NCBI RefSeq assembly: GCF_014648995.1
Contig: NZ_BMSE01000008.1
Span: forward strand, 124,001 to 188,000
Direction of reading: 5' to 3'
DNA: 64,000 nucleotides
Source: Streptomyces massasporeus
GTDB taxonomy: Bacteria > Actinomycetota > Actinomycetes > Streptomycetales > Streptomycetaceae
Shown piece by piece: positions 36,719-44,864 of this stretch (positions are counted from its first letter, which is position 1; the number at the start of each line of letters is the position of its first letter). The notes under the pieces are model-generated. The model was not told where the DNA came from and did not search any database. It saw nothing but the letters and a program-made list of their open reading frames with translations. Made by a program: the position numbers and the translations under genes.

Positions 36719-37215
36719 GGGCCTACTGGCGGCTCTCCGCGGCGTCGCCGGCCCAGCTCCAGCACGCCCACGGTCTGGCCTCCGGAGGTCTCCCCGTTCG
36801 GGCGGAAGCCCAGGCCCAGGTAGAACCGCTCCGGGCCGTTGGGCCCCGGGTGCCAGGTGACGTAGAGCTCCTTGCTGCCGCGCCGGCGCAGTTCGGCCGC
36901 CACGGCCTCGACGGCGAAGCGGCCGTAGCCCTTGCCCTGCTCCTCGGCCGCGATGTTCAGCCGCCACAGGCCCGAGCGGCGGACGCTGCCGTCCTCGTAC
37001 CAGTCGATGTCGAGGCAGGCCATGAGGAAGCCGACCGGCCGGTCGCCGTCGACGATCAGGCGGGGCCAGGCGACGCCGGGATGGACATAGGCCTCGGCGA
37101 GCGACTTCACGACCGGGGCGACCGCGTGTTCCTGGTCGGGGCGGACGTGGATGCCGAGGGCGGCGTCGAGATTCGCGGGGGTGATCTCTTCGAGGCGCGG
37201 GCCGGTCGTCGTCAT
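36715..37215 (-). CDS. GNAT acetyltransferase
   Basis: A 166-aa GNAT protein: central strand RLIVDGDRPVGFLMACLDID, acetyl-CoA loop AAEEQGKGYGRFAVEAVAAE (motif A), and FYLGLGFRPNGE. Acceptor unknown; the sequence resembles spermidine acetyltransferase-like GNATs. Stand-alone gene between convergent and tandem neighbours. Confidence 0.85.
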   Translation of the reverse strand: MTTTGPRLEEITPANLDAALGIHVRPDQEHAVAPVVKSLAEAYVHPGVAWPRLIVDGDRPVGFLMACLDIDWYEDGSVRRSGLWRLNIAAEEQGKGYGRFAVEAVAAELRRRGSKELYVTWHPGPNGPERFYLGLGFRPNGETSGGQTVGVLELGRRRRGEPPVGP

Positions 37216-37306
37216 GGGCGGACCATGGGCGTGGTCATGGGCGCACTCCGGGCGTCGTCATGGGCGCACCCTAGGCGGGCGGCTCGGCGCCCGGCCAACG
37301 GTTTCC

Positions 37307-37891
37307 TCAGCCCAACTTCCGGTACCTGCCGCGGAAGTACGTCAGCGGGCCGCCCTCCGCGCTGGGGACGGAGGCGGTCAGGACCCGGCCGATGACCAGG
37401 GTGTGGTCACCGGCGGCCACCCGCTGCTCGGTGCGGCACTCCAGGACGGCCAGGGCGCCGCCGACCAGCGGGGAGCCGGTGTACTCGCCGCGCGTGTACG
37501 GGATGTCCGCGAACAGCAGCCGGTCGCTGACGCGGCCCTTCATCGCGAAACGGCCCGCGATGTGCCGCTGGCTCTCGGAGAGGACCGAGACCGCCCACAG
37601 GTCCTGCTCCTCCAGCAGCTCGTCCATGCGGGAGCCCTCGCGCAGGCTCACCAGCACCAGGGGCGGATCCAGGGACACCGACATGAAGGCCGTGGCCGTC
37701 ATGCCCACGTCCTCGCCGCCCGGCGCCGTGGCGTCGTCCGGGTCGAGCGGCGGCTCTTGAGCGGTCACCAGGACCACGCCCGAGGCCAGCCGGGACATGG
37801 CGGCGCGGAACTCGTCGTTGCTCACCCCCTCAGCATGCCCGGAGGCGGGCGACGGAATGATCGGGGACGTGGCAGCGGGAGTGTTCGGCAC
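37307..37891 (-). CDS. Flavin reductase-like FMN-binding protein
   Basis: A 194-aa protein of the HpaC/PheA2 flavin reductase family. Residues about 25-190 form the split-barrel domain with ASGVVLVTAQ, GMTATAFMSVSLDPPLVLVS, AVSVLSESQRHIAGRFAMKG and DHTLVIGRVL. It would reduce FMN or FAD with NAD(P)H for a partner monooxygenase, which is not in the neighbourhood. The first 20 residues are a low-complexity leader; GTG/ATG starts further in are possible. Confidence 0.88.
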   Translation of the reverse strand: MPNTPAATSPIIPSPASGHAEGVSNDEFRAAMSRLASGVVLVTAQEPPLDPDDATAPGGEDVGMTATAFMSVSLDPPLVLVSLREGSRMDELLEEQDLWAVSVLSESQRHIAGRFAMKGRVSDRLLFADIPYTRGEYTGSPLVGGALAVLECRTEQRVAAGDHTLVIGRVLTASVPSAEGGPLTYFRGRYRKLG

Positions 37892-37965
37892 ACCCGAGAC
37901 GCTAATCTCCGTCCCGCGCGCCCCGCATCGGGCTCCCGCCCGATCACGGTCCTAGGACTCGCGAC

Positions 37966-38022
37966 GGACATCGCGACGGACATCGCGCCGGACATCGCGC
38001 CGGACATCGCCACGGACATCCG
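37966..38022. repeat. 12-bp tandem repeat (gacatcgcgccg type), about five units
   Basis: Five imperfect copies of gacatcgcg(a/c)cg lie in the 385-bp gap upstream of cdgB. No gene is supported in 37892-38276. Confidence 0.85.
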
Positions 38023-38131
38023 CGGTCTCCCGGCGGTCACCAGGGAAATACGTGTGCGCAACCCGACAAAGTTTGCGTTCGGTAGAGCACGTGAAGAACG
38101 CAGAAACTCCTCTCAATTGTTCAGGTTTGCC

Positions 38132-38147
38132 TGTGACTTGAGTCACA
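38132..38147. promoter_or_regulatory. BldD-box-like palindrome upstream of cdgB
   Basis: tgtgact-tgagtcaca is an inverted repeat with GTGAC/GTCAC arms, resembling the BldD consensus (AGTGA-n-TCAC). It lies 130 bp upstream of a diguanylate cyclase gene that in S. coelicolor (cdgB) is a known BldD target. Confidence 0.55.
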
Positions 38148-38276
38148 AGGGGCAGGAATTGTTGACCCTGTGTACCGAGTGAGCAGCGCGCTGTGATTCA
38201 GTGGCGGGGAAGCTGCCAGGGCGATACGCCGACGAGAACCCTTGAATCGCTGCGAGTACTCGGGGGGAGGGCGAGC

Positions 38277-39935
38277 ATGGAGACCGAGTCGGAGCCCTAC
38301 GTCCGTCTTGCGTCCCTGCGACAACTGCACCAGGTCATGGCCGACATGAACACGGCCCGGAGCCTGGCGGACACACTGCAGACCGTCGCGGAGGGCGTCG
38401 TCGCGGCCCTCGGGTACGAGCTGGCGTGCGTGAACCTCGTACGGCCGGACGGCGACCTCGTCGTCGCCGCCTTCGCCGGGAACCCCGCCGCCGAGGCCCT
38501 CATCACCGGCCGGGTCGGCTCGCGCGAGTCCTGGGAACGCCGCCTCGGCATGGGCGAACACTGGGGCGACCTGGTGTTCATACCGCACACCGAGGGCTGG
38601 GTCCTCGACGACGACGACGTCCCGCAGTGGTACACCGACGGCCCCGCCCCCCGTTTCGAGGACGAGTGGCACCCGGCCGACCGCCTCTTCGCCCCCATGT
38701 ACGCGCCCGCCCCGAAGGGCAGCGGGACGTGCGGCGAACTGATCGGCGTGCTCTCCGTGGACCGGCCGCGCAACGGCCGCAGGCCCGGCGCCTGGGGCCG
38801 CGAGGCGCTCCAGATGTACGCCTTCCAGGCCGCCATCGCGATCAGCAACGCCCGGCTGCGTGCCAACATGCAGCGCGCCCTCGTCCGGCTGGAGCGCGAG
38901 CAACAGGCACTGCGCGCCAGCGAGGAAAGCTTCAGGCAGGCCTTCGAGTACGCGCCGTCCGGCATGGCCATCGCCGAGATGGGCGGCGACCAGCACGGCC
39001 GGATCCTGCGCACGAACGACGCGCTGTGCCGGCTGCTGGGCCGCCCCGCGTCCGCGATGCGCCGCTACTCCTTCTCCGACCTGGTCCACCCCGAGGACAT
39101 AGGCACCCTGCTGCGTACCTCGGCGGAGGGCGGGCGCGCGGAGCTCCGCCTCGGCCGCCGCGACGGCACGTACGTGTGGGTGTCGCTGCGCAACAGCGTC
39201 GTCGCGGACGCCGCCGACGGGCCGCGCTTCCTGCTCACCCACGTCGAGGACATCGAGGAGCGCAAGCGCCGCGAGCTCCAGCTCGCCCACCGCGCCTCGC
39301 ACGACTCGCTCACCGGCCTGCCGAACTCCGCGGAGCTGCGCTCCCGCCTGTCGTCCCGGCTCTGTCAACGCGCGTCATCCCCGCACGCCGCCGTGGAATC
39401 CATCGACGCGGCCTACGGCCATCCCGCCTTCGACGTGGTCGGGCCCGGCTTCGACTTCCGGCAGGGCGCCGAGCCGTACGACGCCTACGACCACCATGTG
39501 CACACCGTCGCCCCGGACGGGAATCACGACGACGGCACCAAGGGCCTCGCCGTGCTCTTCTGCGACCTCGACGGCTTCAAGTCGATCAACGACCGGTTCG
39601 GGCACAACGCGGGTGACGCGGTTCTCATCGAGGTGGCCCGGCGGCTGAGCGGCGGCGTCCGCGACGGGGACACGGTCGCCCGGCTCGGGGGTGACGAATT
39701 CGTCATCCTGGCCGACGGGCTCGGCCGGGCCGACGCGCAGGACCTCGCGGTCCGGCTCCGCAACGAGATCATCCAGCCCATCCGTGCCGAGGGGCGGGCC
39801 GTCCGGGTGGGCGCCAGCTTCGGCATCGGATGGGCACACTGTGGAATGACGGCGGACGAAGTGTTGAAATCCGCTGACGAGCGGATGTACGTCGAGAAAC
39901 GATCTCGTCCCAAACAACACAGACGCGCCGGGTGA
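38277..39935 (+). CDS. cdgB: Diguanylate cyclase CdgB (GAF-PAS-GGDEF)
   Basis: A 552-aa cytoplasmic protein. GAF-like domain about 15-200, PAS/PAC about 225-350 (FEYAPSGMAIAEM ... HVEDIEERKRRELQLAHRAS), GGDEF domain about 360-545 with the active-site motif GGDEF at 471-475 in ARLGGDEFVIL and magnesium site FCDLDGFKSINDRFGHNAGD. No EAL domain, so it makes c-di-GMP. An unusual insertion of about 60 residues (SSPHAAVESIDAAYGHPAFD and on) lies between the first GGDEF helix and its core. c-di-GMP in turn dimerises BldD, so this gene may sit in a feedback loop. Confidence 0.93.
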   Translation: METESEPYVRLASLRQLHQVMADMNTARSLADTLQTVAEGVVAALGYELACVNLVRPDGDLVVAAFAGNPAAEALITGRVGSRESWERRLGMGEHWGDLVFIPHTEGWVLDDDDVPQWYTDGPAPRFEDEWHPADRLFAPMYAPAPKGSGTCGELIGVLSVDRPRNGRRPGAWGREALQMYAFQAAIAISNARLRANMQRALVRLEREQQALRASEESFRQAFEYAPSGMAIAEMGGDQHGRILRTNDALCRLLGRPASAMRRYSFSDLVHPEDIGTLLRTSAEGGRAELRLGRRDGTYVWVSLRNSVVADAADGPRFLLTHVEDIEERKRRELQLAHRASHDSLTGLPNSAELRSRLSSRLCQRASSPHAAVESIDAAYGHPAFDVVGPGFDFRQGAEPYDAYDHHVHTVAPDGNHDDGTKGLAVLFCDLDGFKSINDRFGHNAGDAVLIEVARRLSGGVRDGDTVARLGGDEFVILADGLGRADAQDLAVRLRNEIIQPIRAEGRAVRVGASFGIGWAHCGMTADEVLKSADERMYVEKRSRPKQHRRAG

Positions 39936-40052
39936 AGCCCAGGTCAGTGAGTTGATGCGGTCTGAGTCACCCGTTTGGGTCTCTGGGAGCGGGTAGGCTC
40001 GCTTACTCACCCGTGTACCGCATGCACCGCACCTGACTGAGGAGACCAAGGG

Positions 40053-40985
40053 ATGACGCCCGGCAACAACGGCGCGAGCACGCCCGAGGACGACGACCCG
40101 TTCGGCTATCTCTACGCCGACGGGCAGGCCAACGGAGCCCAGCCGCCGTCCGGGGGCTACGGCTACCCGAACTCGGTCAACCGGGTGCGAGCGGTCGGCA
40201 CGCGCCAGTACGGCCAGCAGCCGCAGCACGCCCAGACGGCGCCGTACGGCCAGGTCCCGCAGCAGGGCACCTACAGCCAGCCGAACGCGCACTACGCCGC
40301 ACCGGAGACGCTGCCCGGCGGTGCCACCACCGCCCAGCAGCAGATACCGACCGGTGGCGGTGGCGGCCGGGGTGGCCGCGGCCCGAACCACAAGGGCCTG
40401 CTGATCGGTGCGATCGCGGTGGTGGCCGCGGTCGTCATCGGCATCGGCGTGGCCATGCTGGGCGGCGACAAGGACAAGGACGACGCGTCCGACGAGGTGG
40501 GCACCGACCCGACCCAGTCCCAGGAGTCGAAGCCGAGCCCTTCGAAAAGCAAGGGCGGTGGGAGCAAGGTCGACCTGCCGGAGACCGACGCGAAGGCGTT
40601 GCGGCTCGGGCCGGGCGTTTCGACCGCGTCGGACTTCAAGGGCTCGAAGGCCGACGGCGGCGTCTATGTGACGGGCTTCAACCATGTCGGAGCCAAGGTG
40701 ACCTGGACGATCAACGGCATCGAGGAGGCCGGCGACTACCGGCTCTACGCCCGCTACAGCGTTCCGGGAGTCGACGCCAATGCGACGCTGATGGTGAATG
40801 GCAAGGCGAACACCCAGCCCATGGGCCTGAAGAATTTCATCGGCTCACCGAAGGGCGACTGGGACAAGGGGTGGCAGACCTCCTGGGCTCCGATCACCCT
40901 GACCAAGGGCACCAACACGATCGAGCTCGCCTGCAACGAGGGCAATCAGTGTGACGCAGTTCTCGACCAACTCTGGGTGCAGTAG
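40053..40985 (+). CDS. Membrane-anchored protein with C-terminal carbohydrate-binding-like domain
   Basis: A 310-aa type II membrane protein. Residues 1-112 are cytoplasmic, Gln/Gly/Pro/Tyr-rich; about 114-138 are the transmembrane helix (GLLIGAIAVVAAVVIGIGVAM); a charged Ser/Lys linker follows; about 190-310 form a CBM35/CBM6-like beta sandwich (GVYVTGFNHVGAKVTWTING, TLTKGTNTIELACNEGNQCD). It may bind cell-surface or environmental glycans. It follows cdgB by 117 bp and is ended by a strong hairpin. Confidence 0.82.
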   Translation: MTPGNNGASTPEDDDPFGYLYADGQANGAQPPSGGYGYPNSVNRVRAVGTRQYGQQPQHAQTAPYGQVPQQGTYSQPNAHYAAPETLPGGATTAQQQIPTGGGGGRGGRGPNHKGLLIGAIAVVAAVVIGIGVAMLGGDKDKDDASDEVGTDPTQSQESKPSPSKSKGGGSKVDLPETDAKALRLGPGVSTASDFKGSKADGGVYVTGFNHVGAKVTWTINGIEEAGDYRLYARYSVPGVDANATLMVNGKANTQPMGLKNFIGSPKGDWDKGWQTSWAPITLTKGTNTIELACNEGNQCDAVLDQLWVQ

Positions 40986-41000
40986 GACTCGGACAGCTGA

Positions 41001-41030
41001 ACGGTCCGCCGGTACACATCGGCGGACCGT
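41001..41030. terminator. Hairpin between convergent genes
   Basis: Perfect 11-bp inverted repeat acggtccgccg / cggcggaccgt with an 8-nt loop, 16 bp after the preceding stop. Confidence 0.85.
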
Positions 41031-41056
41031 CCCTGTGAGGCTCGGGCTACGCGACA

Positions 41057-41413
41057 CTAACTTCCGTAGACTGCAATCCCGGTGACGGTGCCACGGGTGT
41101 CGTCCGAGTAGGTGTGCGGCCTCAGAGTGAGCAGCTTGGTGCCGACTCCGCAGCCGGTGCCGGGGGTGATGTGCCAGAACTCGATGCTGTAAGACGTCTG
41201 GTTCGAGACGGACCGGGCAGTCTTGAAGGTATCGCAGCCGGGTGTCACAGACAGGACGGTCCTGGTCCCAGTCCTGTTCTTGCCCGACCATCCGCAGACC
41301 TTCCCTTGCGGGCAGGTCTTGGGATCAGCCGCCGCAGCCGGTGTGGCGAAAGCGCCGGACAGCAGTGCACCGACCACAGCCCCCGTCATCAGGCTTTTCT
41401 TGAGCATGCTCAT
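41057..41413 (-). CDS. Small secreted protein (peptidase inhibitor I36-like)
   Basis: A 118-aa precursor with a clear signal peptide (MSMLKKSLMTGAVVGALLSG, cleavage after ATPAAAA). The mature part has Cys in TCPQGKVCGWSG, PGCDTF and GTGCGVG, consistent with two disulfides; the pattern ADPKTCPQGKVC W is that of Streptomyces I36-like/beta-gamma-crystallin small proteins. The ATG at 41413 follows aagggga. A protease-inhibitor role is only suggested by resemblance. Confidence 0.8.
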   Translation of the reverse strand: MSMLKKSLMTGAVVGALLSGAFATPAAAADPKTCPQGKVCGWSGKNRTGTRTVLSVTPGCDTFKTARSVSNQTSYSIEFWHITPGTGCGVGTKLLTLRPHTYSDDTRGTVTGIAVYGS

Positions 41414-41550
41414 ATGAGATTCCCCTTGCATCTTTCGGTGCCGGTCATGCACCGAACGAATGATCATCTAATCCTCCCGCTGAGATGGGGGGAGGGGGCG
41501 TTTCTCGGCCAAACCGCATGGCAGGCCTACTCAGCGAGGGTGCACAGCTC

Positions 41551-42480
41551 TTACGACGCCGGCGCCGCGCTGATCATCGACACCCGTCCCAGCAATTCCT
41601 CGTACGTCGCCCGGTCGAACTCGCCTGCCACGGGTGCCAGGACCGTCGCCGCGGACAGTGCGGTGGCTCGGGTCAGGCGGGCGGGCCAGGGGAGGCGGTC
41701 CACCAGGCCTGACAGCAGGCCAGCTACCGCGGCGTCACCGGCGCCGGTGGGGTTGCCGCGGGTGTGGGCGGGTGGGGTGGCTCGCCAGCGGCCGTCTCGG
41801 GTGAGGGCCAGGAGGCCCTGCGGGCCGAGGGACGCCACGACCGCGCCCGCGCCTCGGCGGCGGGCGTCCTGGGTCGCGCGGAGTGGGTCGTGGGAGCCGG
41901 TGAGTTCCGCCAGTTCGTCGGCGTTCGGCTTGATGATGTCGGGGCGGGCCGCGACGCCCCGGCGCAGGGGTTCGCCGCTGGTGTCCAGGAGGACCGGGAC
42001 CGCGAAGGAGCGGGCCGTGCGGACCAGGCCCGCGTACGCGCCCACCGGGACGCCCGGCGGCAGGCTGCCGCACAGGGCCACCGCGGAGGCGGAGGGGAGC
42101 AGGTCCTCGTAGGCCTCCTGGAAGGCGGACCACTCCGTGGGCGTGATCATCGGGCCCGGTTCGTTCAGCTGCGTCGTGTCGCCGGTGCGCTCGTCGACCA
42201 CGGCGACCGTGCGGCGGGTCGCGCCCGACACCGGGACCAGCGCGTCCACCACACCCGGCACCGCCGCGAGCTTCTCCCGCACGACCCGGCCCGTCGCCCC
42301 GCCCGTGAACCCCGTCACCGTCACCTCGTGCCCGAGGGCCGCGAGGACCCGGGCCACGTTGACGCCCTTGCCGCCGGGGCGTTCCGTCACCTCGGAGACG
42401 CGGTGGGAGGCGTGCGGCCGGAGGGACCGTACGCGGTAGGTGATGTCGAGAGCGGTGTTCAGCGTGACCGTGAGGATCAC
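41551..42480 (-). CDS. 1-phosphofructokinase-like PfkB sugar kinase
   Basis: A 309-aa PfkB-family kinase. It starts VILTVTLNTALDITYRV, the signature of the hexose-1/6-phosphate subgroup, has the N-terminal PfkB motif PGGKGVNVARVLAALG and the catalytic motif NPTGAGDAAVAGLLSG. The substrate may be fructose 1-phosphate, tagatose 6-phosphate or a related sugar phosphate. The GTG at 42480 is the conserved start. It lies downstream of nagK-nagA in the same direction but behind a hairpin. Confidence 0.88.
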   Translation of the reverse strand: MILTVTLNTALDITYRVRSLRPHASHRVSEVTERPGGKGVNVARVLAALGHEVTVTGFTGGATGRVVREKLAAVPGVVDALVPVSGATRRTVAVVDERTGDTTQLNEPGPMITPTEWSAFQEAYEDLLPSASAVALCGSLPPGVPVGAYAGLVRTARSFAVPVLLDTSGEPLRRGVAARPDIIKPNADELAELTGSHDPLRATQDARRRGAGAVVASLGPQGLLALTRDGRWRATPPAHTRGNPTGAGDAAVAGLLSGLVDRLPWPARLTRATALSAATVLAPVAGEFDRATYEELLGRVSMISAAPAS

Positions 42481-42535
42481 CGGGCTGGCCTCCCCAGACG
42501 CGCTTGTTGCCGTGAACGTTCCCTGATCATGCCAA

Positions 42536-42578
42536 AGAGACGGCGGTCGGCCCAGTCCTGGAGTCGGCCACCGTCTCT
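42536..42578 (-). terminator. Hairpin between nagA and the PfkB-type kinase gene
   Basis: Interrupted inverted repeat agagacgg(c)gg...cc(a)ccgtctct with the inner extension gtcgg/cc; it lies 16 bp past the nagA stop. Confidence 0.7.
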
Positions 42579-42593
42579 CGACTGCGGGATAGA

Positions 42594-43805
42594 TCAGCCC
42601 AGTTGGGGAGGGACCACCCATTCGCCCCGGCGCATGACGCCCTTCAACTCGTACGCGGAGTCCAGGATCAGCAGGTCGGCGTACTTTCCGGGCTCCAGTG
42701 AGCCGATCGTGTCGGCCATGCCGAGCAGGCGGGCCGGGTTGGCGGACAGGGCCGTCACCGCGTCCTCGACGGAGAGGCCGTCGACCGTGACTGCCCGCTT
42801 GAACGCACGGTCCTGGGTGAGGGTCGAGCCGGCGATCGTGCCGTCATCCACCAACCGGGCCACGCCGTCCGCGACCTCCACCTCCAGGGGGCCCAGCCAG
42901 TAGCGGCCGTCGCCGAAACCGGCCGCGTCCATCGCGTCCGTGATGAACGCGACCCGGCCGGCGCCCGCGTGATGGAACGCCAGTTGCAGCGCGGCGGGGT
43001 GGAGGTGCGTGCCGTCGTTGATCAGCTCGACCGTGATCCGCTCGTCCTCCAGCAGCGCGGTGATCGGGCCGGGGGAGCGGTGGCCGAGCGGCGGCATCGC
43101 GTTGAAGAGGTGCGTGGCGACCGTGGCACCCGCGTCGATGGCCTCCACCGTCTGCTCGTAGGTGGCGTCCGTGTGGCCGATCGCCGCGATCACGCCGTGG
43201 TCGGCGAGGAGGCGTACGGAGTCCAGGCCGCCGGGCAGTTCGGTGGCCAGCGTGAGCATCTTCGCCCGGCCCCGGGCCGCGTCGACGAGCTTGCGGACCT
43301 CCGCGGGGTGGGGGTCGCGCAGGAGGGCTTCGGAGTGCGCGCCCTTGCGGCAGGGGGAGATGAACGGGCCCTCGAAGTGGACGCCGGCGATCTCGCCCTG
43401 CTCGGCGAGTTCGCTCAGCAGGCCCGCGCGGTGGGTGAGGGAGTCCATGTCGCCGGTGACGGTGGAGGCGACCAGGGTGGTCGTGCCGTGCAGGCGGTGG
43501 GTGTGGATGCCCTTGAGGATGTCGTCGACCGAGCCGGAGGTGAAGGAGGCTCCGCCGCCGCCGTGGTTGTGCAGGTCGACGAAGCCGGGGATGACGTAGT
43601 GGCCGGATGCGTTGATGACCTGGGCGTTTTCCGGTGCCGACCGGGTGATGCGGGTGCCGTCGATGGCTACCTGGCCGTTGTGGACGGTTTCGGTCGGGAG
43701 GACCACGGTCGCGCCGGTCAGGACCGTGGGGTGTCCGGCCGTTGCGGGGTGCGGGTGCGTTGGGGCTTGTCGCGCAGTTCCCCGCGCCCCTGAGGCGTCG
43801 GTCAT
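42594..43805 (-). CDS. nagA: N-acetylglucosamine-6-phosphate deacetylase NagA
   Basis: A 403-aa amidohydrolase. Metal/catalytic motifs: PGFVDLHNHGGGG, GVHFEGPFIS, AIGHTDATYE, THLFNAMPPLGHR, and catalytic Asp in AFITDAMDAAG. It removes acetate from GlcNAc-6-phosphate; the product glucosamine-6-P controls DasR. The ATG at 43805 overlaps the nagK stop (TGATG) and has ggaggt upstream, so it is well supported. Yet residues about 4-26 (ASGARGTARQAPTHPHPATA) are encoded by a copy of the dispersed intergenic repeat; conserved sequence starts at VLTGATVVLP. Confidence 0.94.
   Translation of the reverse strand: MTDASGARGTARQAPTHPHPATAGHPTVLTGATVVLPTETVHNGQVAIDGTRITRSAPENAQVINASGHYVIPGFVDLHNHGGGGASFTSGSVDDILKGIHTHRLHGTTTLVASTVTGDMDSLTHRAGLLSELAEQGEIAGVHFEGPFISPCRKGAHSEALLRDPHPAEVRKLVDAARGRAKMLTLATELPGGLDSVRLLADHGVIAAIGHTDATYEQTVEAIDAGATVATHLFNAMPPLGHRSPGPITALLEDERITVELINDGTHLHPAALQLAFHHAGAGRVAFITDAMDAAGFGDGRYWLGPLEVEVADGVARLVDDGTIAGSTLTQDRAFKRAVTVDGLSVEDAVTALSANPARLLGMADTIGSLEPGKYADLLILDSAYELKGVMRRGEWVVPPQLG
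43741..43800. repeat. Dispersed repeat copy inside the nagA 5' coding region
   Basis: gcggggtgcgggtgcgt ... cgcgcagttccccgcgcccc, nearly the same about 55-bp block as at 46438-46490. Here it lies within the open nagA frame just after its start codon. Confidence 0.9.
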
Positions 43806-44746
43806 CAGGGGGTTACCTCCATGCGGTCGGTGTGGTCGAGGAGATCCCATGCGAGCAGGCCCGCGCCCAGGCATCCGGCTGCGTCACCCAGCGCCGCGGG
43901 GACGATCGACGGCTGCTTCTGGAAGGTGATGCGAGCGCGGATCGCTTCCCGCAGGGGTGTGAACAGGGTTTCCCCCGCTTCCGCCAGGCCACCACCGATG
44001 ATCAGAATGCGGGGATCCAGCAACGTCAGGGCAGTGACCAGGCCGTCGGCCAGGGCGTCGACCGCCTCCTGCCAGACCACCCCGGCCCTCGGGTCTCCGG
44101 AGTCCACCGCCTTCGCGCAGTCCGCCGCGTCCGCGTCCGGGTCGCCCGAGGCCGCGGCCCAGGCCTCGCTCACGGCCGCCGCCGAGGCGAAGCGCTCCAG
44201 GCAGCCGTGCTGCCCGCACGGGCAGGGGGCCCCGCCGGGGCGTACGACGATGTGGCCGATCTCGCCCGCGAAGCCGTGCGCGCCCGCCTCGACCCGGCCG
44301 TCGACGCCGATGGCGCCCGCGATGCCGGTGCCCAGCGCCACGAACAGGAACCGGTCCGCGCCCCGGCCCGCGCCGACCCGCCCCTCGGCGAGGCCGCCGG
44401 TGCGCACGTCGTGGCCGAGGACGACCGGCGCGCCGAGCCGCTCCGCCAGCAGGTCGCGCAGCGGGACGTCGCGCCAGCCGAGGTTGGCCGCGTAGACGGC
44501 GACGCCGTGCGCCTCGTCGACGATGCCGGGGACGGCCACACCCGCGGCGGACGCGGGCGTGCCGAAGCGCTCGGCGCCGTACGCGCGCAGCTCGGCAGCG
44601 AAGTCGAGGATGCCCGCGACGACGGCGTCCGGTCCCTGGGCGCGTCCGGTGGCCCGGCGGGCCCGGTGCAGTACCTCGCCCCCCGGCCCGGCCAGCGCGG
44701 CCTTCATTCCGGTGCCGCCCACGTCGAGGGCGATGACATGTCTCAC
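43805..44746 (-). CDS. nagK: ROK-family N-acetylglucosamine kinase
   Basis: A 313-aa ROK kinase. ATP-binding signature HVIALDVGGTGMKAAL, catalytic Asp in VVLGHDVRTGGLAE, ALGTGIAGAI, and the ROK zinc motif PCPCGQHGCLERFAS. It phosphorylates intracellular GlcNAc to GlcNAc-6-P, feeding NagA, whose start overlaps its stop. The GTG at 44746 is the conserved start; an upstream extension is not credible. A strong DasR site lies 29 bp upstream. Confidence 0.9.
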   Translation of the reverse strand: MRHVIALDVGGTGMKAALAGPGGEVLHRARRATGRAQGPDAVVAGILDFAAELRAYGAERFGTPASAAGVAVPGIVDEAHGVAVYAANLGWRDVPLRDLLAERLGAPVVLGHDVRTGGLAEGRVGAGRGADRFLFVALGTGIAGAIGVDGRVEAGAHGFAGEIGHIVVRPGGAPCPCGQHGCLERFASAAAVSEAWAAASGDPDADAADCAKAVDSGDPRAGVVWQEAVDALADGLVTALTLLDPRILIIGGGLAEAGETLFTPLREAIRARITFQKQPSIVPAALGDAAGCLGAGLLAWDLLDHTDRMEVTP

Positions 44747-44774
44747 GGAGAACAGTGTGACCCGGGGACCCGCA

Positions 44775-44808
44775 AGAGGTCTAGTCCACTCACGTGGTGT
44801 AGACCTTG
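44775..44808. promoter_or_regulatory. Two overlapping-spaced dre (DasR) sites between nagK and sugar-binding gene
   Basis: Site 1, 44775-44790, agaggtctagtccact, matches the dre consensus agtggtctagaccact at 14 of 16 positions. Site 2, 44793-44808, cgtggtgtagaccttg, matches at 11 of 16. Both are in the 118-bp divergent promoter region, fitting DasR control of nagK-nagA and of the divergent lipoprotein gene, as known in S. coelicolor. Confidence 0.8.
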
Positions 44809-44864
44809 TTCCGCATATCGAAATGTTTCGGCGGCGGTGACGCCGGGGTTGGGGAAGAGCAGCG

